A stretch of 64,000 bases of DNA from Chrysomallon squamiferum (Eukaryota; Mollusca; Gastropoda; Neomphalida; Peltospiridae): the NCBI GenBank assembly GCA_012295275.1, contig CM022674.1, forward strand, positions 9,861,792 through 9,925,791. Reading direction: 5' to 3'. The position numbers and the translations under genes were made by a program. The notes beneath the pieces were generated by a model. The model searched no databases and had not been told where the DNA came from. It saw only the letters and a program-made list of their open reading frames with translations. Shown one piece after another: positions 60,117 to 64,000 of this stretch; position 1 is the first letter of the stretch; each line of letters opens with the position of its first letter.

Positions 60117-61098
60117 CACATACATACATATACATACACACACACTGAAACACACACAAGGGGGTGTGTGGGTGGGTGTGGGTGTGGGTGTGGGTGGATG
60201 TTGTGACTCATAATTATGACTAATATTATAAAAGTAAATATTCTGTCTCAGTTTTATATACGAGTGAATTCGTTAATTCAGTAGGTGACACGAATGGATA
60301 CCGCTCGAACCAAGTCGGGTATTCATAATTGCTTTATTAGAATTCCACTATTTACAGGGAGGATTATCATTTCAAAAAAGATTCCTAAGTGATAATTACC
60401 TACCTTTCATACCAGTGTATATATATTACCAATACTATTACTAATAAATCTAAATAAATAAACAATATATCGATGTCTGGTTATATTTATTCTTAGTTTA
60501 CAAACACAAATGTACATGCAGAAAGGTAAAAATCTTCTCACCATTAATTAATGCATAAAACAAAGCAAAATGTCGTTGTGAAACCCATTATAAGTCATTT
60601 AATTACAACGATTCTAAAAACACTAAAGGCTCGTAAACAAGTTCGTTTATTTTGTTTGTTTTTTTCTTACTAATTATTGACGTTTTCTTCCAATCTTTAA
60701 AAGTACCTCGTGTTTTAAAATTTATTTATTTATTTTTTGTTTATTTGTTTAGTTAACGCAGTGTGGTGTTATCAGTGTTCGAGTGTTAAAGAAAATCAGC
60801 CATGTCAGGTTGACTTCAAGGGTATGAACAAGTCAGCTGTAACCAAAGAAGGAATGTACGCTAAAGACTGCTCTGCTCAATATTTGAACCAAAACGCCTC
60901 CATCCCGTACTATTGTCTTATTGAAGAACAATCCCACGTTGGAGGTAACTTCTCAGTATTTTATAATTATTATTTATTAATCTATAAAACACATACATGA
61001 CTATGTCATATCACATACATAGACACATTAGCAAATTCATGTAACACACTCCACTTTCTGTAAAACCATATACGTTATATGTCTGTTTGTTACATAAG

Positions 61099-61136
<38 letters not shown>

Positions 61137-61830
61137 GAGACGTAGGCAGATATGTTATAGAATTATGAGTGTGGTGACTACATGTGGTTGGGTAGGTGAG
61201 TGTAGATATGTGTATATCTATATAAATGAGTAAATGTAAGTAAATGTGTTGGTGCGCGTGTGTGTGTGTGTCTGGGTGTCTGTTTGCAAAACATACATGT
61301 ATTTATGTATGATTTTACAGCCGAATTATTTAGTTTCCATCGAGACTGCACAGATGGTGAACACTTTTCTTACAACCTGGACGACAAGCTTCCACATGTT
61401 TATCTGCTACAAAACCTCACAACTGGTTTTCCATAACGTGTCGTTTTTTGTTTTTTTTGCAGGACGTTTGCTCGGTTTTCGAAGGGACTGCACTGATGGT
61501 GTTCATTACTCGTACAACATCAAGGGTGGCAATGTCTCCCAACTTCAAAATCTTCAGCCTAACAATTACTCACACTGTGTCACGTATAAACAGAACGTTA
61601 TTTGTCTTCAACTCTGTGACGAGGATTTCTGTAACGGTCCACGACCAAACGTGACAGAGCCGTGCATACCACAGTATTTTGAAAACGGAACAAACATCAC
61701 TTGTGGTTCTACGAGTCACGTGCACTGGACACACCCAGTAGTGTTCGGAATCGTCGTAGATGGAATCATGGGAAATATTATAACGGCGCCATTGATTGTG
61801 TATGCTCTTCTTGCATACATTTTACACTGA
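59869..61830 (+). CDS. Ly6/uPAR-like GPI-anchored protein, copy B, 208 aa
   Basis: Exons 59869-59935, 60753-60944 and 61463-61830 (627 nt, in frame), same phase 1 structure as copy A. Exon 1 is a signal peptide (FVHVFWFLSVLCLSL); an in-frame Met at 59833 would lengthen it by 12 polar residues and is less likely. Exon 2 starts with VWCYQCSS and keeps the [14 protein letters not shown] block of copy A. Exon 3 carries RDCTDGVHYSYN, HCVTY, CLQLCDEDFCN and the same post-domain tail with EPC, ITCGSTSHVHWTHP and a hydrophobic end, differing from A by a five-residue insert (IPQYF region). Tandem duplicate of copy A. A second, partial exon-3-like sequence lies at 61321-61425. A poly(A) signal AATAAA is at 61969-61974. 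Confidence 0.85.
61321..61425 (+). pseudogene. Duplicated partial exon 3 of Ly6 copy B (cassette or vestigial)
   Basis: After the acceptor GATTTTACAG, the sequence reads SFHRDCTDGEHFSYNLDDK and then LLQNLTT, clearly a diverged copy of the start of exon 3 of this gene. A GT at 61426-61427 would make it a 105-nt, phase 1-1 exon, so it could be included without breaking frame. Read through past that point it stops at TAA soon after, so as a substitute terminal exon it would give a truncated protein without anchor. The donor (G|GTTTTC) is weak. Confidence 0.6.
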
Positions 61831-62219
61831 ATATAAAAATCGAACACAAACATAATAATATATGATGATGATGATGATGATGATGATGACGATTGAAATT
61901 TTAAAAGGACGGAATGGTATCGATATTGAATATAAATTATTTATCTGAAATTGTAACTAGATAAACATAATAAAAGAAAACGACGGTATAATACTATAAA
62001 ATAAATACAAAAATGCTGTTTACCCGGAACTGTAGAAATATTCTGTTATTTGCATTAAGATTATTTTAGATGATGATTTGAAGTAGTTACTGTTCATACT
62101 TCAGAATTCTATAAATTGTTGATCAAACGAAAGTTTATGATAGGGTAGAATGCGATTTTTTATTTACAGTTTTACAAAAATTTAATTTTTGGCCAAATTT
62201 TATAAAAATGATTAAAATA

Positions 62220-63350
62220 CGTTACACTGTTATTTAGTCAGCTGTTAAAGTTACTGGGTTTGTGTCAAAAGTGTTTAATTTTTCCCGGGGTATTAGACAA
62301 GGCTGCCCCATCAGCACAGTTCTCTATGTTTTGGTAGCTGAAGCTGTTCGGGAAGATTCCACAGTCACTGGGATAAGTTTACCAGATGACTTCGTCAGTA
62401 AGTGGGTTGGGTATTCGGACGATGGCAATACAACTTTATCTTCACTTTAACTGGGTTAAACAACTTTTCTACAGTTTGTATTTTTATGAACGTGCATCTG
62501 GAGCTAAAGTCAGCTTTGAGAAAACCAGTGGTTTTCTCGTGGAGAAAGATACTCCTCTTGATATAAGAAGGTCCAGTGATCATATTAAATATATTACGTT
62601 TCAACTTTCGTAATACTGATAACTGCAGATAAGTCCGAACCTAAAATTCAAAAAATTAAAACAATTTTAGACATATGGAGTAATAGAAAATTAACATTAC
62701 GTGTTAAAGTATTGGCTGTAAATATAATTGCCAACTAGTGTTATCTGGTATCTATCAAACGTTTTGGAATTTCCACAAAAATACGCCAAACAAATTGATA
62801 AATGATATTTGACTTTTTTGGAGCAACAGAGAACATTTTATATGAAAAGAGCAACTTCAACTTCTAAATGTTCGACTAAAACGTATAGCACAAAGAATTA
62901 AATTTATAAGTAGATTTTTTAGTTTAGAGGGTTTAGGGAATTGGAATTCTTTAGTAGATTATTTTTTAGGCCAATATAGAAATCTGAACATCGATAGACA
63001 CTCTAAAATTGATAATTGAAAAAAAAAAAAAAAAAATAGAGAACAAGAATTTTAAATCGATGTCGAATATTTACAAAGACATACTATTAATTTGAGAATA
63101 ACTTGACATAACGCGTTCTAGGGACAGTTATCAACATATTTTATATGAATCCATCCTTGACAATCCGACAATCCACAACACAAATAAATACGCAGAGAAG
63201 ACTAAACTTAGAGACATCTGGTACTTAGCTACGAACACTTCATGGACTTCACTGACTGCTCGACCAGCGCGGCATTTCATCGCCAAATAAAAGACTTACA
63301 GGACAAATTTCCGTGACCGCTGCGACGACTCCTTTGATGTGACTTAGACA
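62220..63350 (+). mobile_element. Decayed non-LTR retrotransposon reverse transcriptase fragment
   Basis: 62270-62330 reads FNFSRGIRQGCPISTVLYVL, the RT palm motif of L1/Tx1-like LINEs. 62410-62430 reads GYSDDG, a changed YADD catalytic box. Later pieces (ERASGAKVSFEKTSGF at 62490-62535; NWNSLVDYFLGQY at about 62941-62980) follow in the right order but in different frames with stops between. The element is non-functional and incomplete at both ends. Confidence 0.7.
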
Positions 63351-63767
63351 CTATCTTTCATATTCATGTAGGTGACACAAACAAAGACGTGACAGCCGCG
63401 AAAACGAAAGACATATATATAAACACAGTCTTGTTATTGTGATCTCAAAAGACGCATCGTTTAAATGTGAAATCATTTTTAATCAAAGCATAAATTTGGA
63501 AAATGTTGGTATAGACTAAACTATGATTTTTGTTTAGTTTATAAAATGATTAGAAAAGTAGTTACAGTTAGAAAACATCTCTACGATTCGAAGACTGAGT
63601 CCACGCCCGAGAGCCGGGTATGAACGGAGTGGACTCATTCACACACGTTTTTCTTTTCACTGCAAGGAAATGCGAAAATTATTAAACAAATTGAACACAC
63701 TTTCAAAAATGTTGTGGCCACAAATTGAGATCATCAATATAGAATGATTTTTGGAAACAATCATAAA

Positions 63768-64000
63768 TCTGGCAACTATGCGTCGAACTAAGACATTTTT
63801 CTCTGGAATAAACCCATAAGGGTAATATTGACTAAGCGAAAATTATTAGAGGGTGATAAGCCATGTAATGCAGTGGCACTTTTCAGACATTTAGTCTACT
63901 TAAGGGTTCAAGCAGAATATTTTACTGCATTAGAGCGGCTCAATAGAAGAGAAAAATGTTAAAACACTGGTGTCTCGAAGGGGTCGTTTCCTCGTGCAAT
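63768..64000. repeat. Dispersed repeat, copy 2 (runs off window end)
   Basis: Partner of 58599-58830. A module near 63660-63700 (TGCGAAAATTATTAAACAAA) that precedes this copy lies downstream in the first locus (58908), so the unit order differs, as expected for pieces of a tandem or longer element. Confidence 0.8.

Larger units (their letters stand above)
61831..64000. other. 3' UTR and repeats downstream of Ly6 copy B
   Basis: Contains (ATG)n at 61863-61888, the poly(A) signal of copy B, a decayed non-LTR retrotransposon fragment (62220-63350), a short inverted repeat GAGTCCAC/GTGGACTC near 63597-63630 and a dispersed repeat that runs off the end of the window (63768-64000). No intact gene. 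Confidence 0.6.

Overview
The window is nuclear DNA from an animal, most likely a lophotrochozoan and plausibly a gastropod mollusc; that placement is an inference. The support is the very AT-rich introns and intergenic DNA, compact exons of 60-370 bp with GT-AG borders, very long (TC)n, (TG)n and (ATT)n microsatellites, and the gene content: an NRF-6-type acyltransferase, a sialin-like SLC17 transporter, a reeler-domain secreted protein and Ly6/uPAR-type GPI proteins. No bacterial features, CRISPR array, rRNA or convincing intact tRNA were seen.

Layout. 1-7.75 kb (+): 3' part of a nose-resistant-to-fluoxetine-like membrane acyltransferase; one early exon carries a one-base frameshift. 10.7-16.6 kb (+): a complete 11-exon SLC17 (sialin-like) anion transporter. 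17.2-19.5 kb (-): a 4-exon secreted reeler-domain protein with a Gln-rich tail. 21.15-21.27 kb (-): an orphan candidate terminal exon. 22.8-23.4 kb (-): an intronless folate-receptor-like Cys-rich protein, probably GPI anchored. 26.3-30.7 kb (-): complete 9-exon succinate dehydrogenase iron-sulfur subunit (SDHB), with a Tigger-type transposon remnant in its last intron. 32.1-34.2 kb (+): a PPP1R35-like centriole/PP1-binding protein. 34.3-43.4 kb: intergenic, with minisatellites, a tRNA-SINE-like fragment and dispersed repeats. 43.5-51.1 kb (+): a 7-exon secreted protein with two Ig domains and a C-terminal cystine knot (CTCK), an architecture I do not recognise from a named family. 54.4-61.8 kb (+): two tandem Ly6/uPAR-like genes. 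62.2-64 kb: a decayed non-LTR reverse transcriptase fragment and a dispersed repeat also present at 58.6 kb.

The genes do not form a pathway; this is an ordinary metazoan gene neighbourhood. The items most worth a second look are the Ig-Ig-CTCK gene, built from phase 1-1 exon modules; the Ly6 pair, with near-identical 3' exons, a vestigial or cassette duplicate exon, and an exon sandwiched between about 0.8 kb and 1 kb of TG-rich repeats; the frameshifted acyltransferase exon; three near-perfect or perfect foldback hairpins; and a 34-bp minisatellite with a 170-bp higher-order repeat. Exon borders were read by eye from splice signals, phase continuity and family resemblance; total coding lengths of the complete multi-exon genes are multiples of three.
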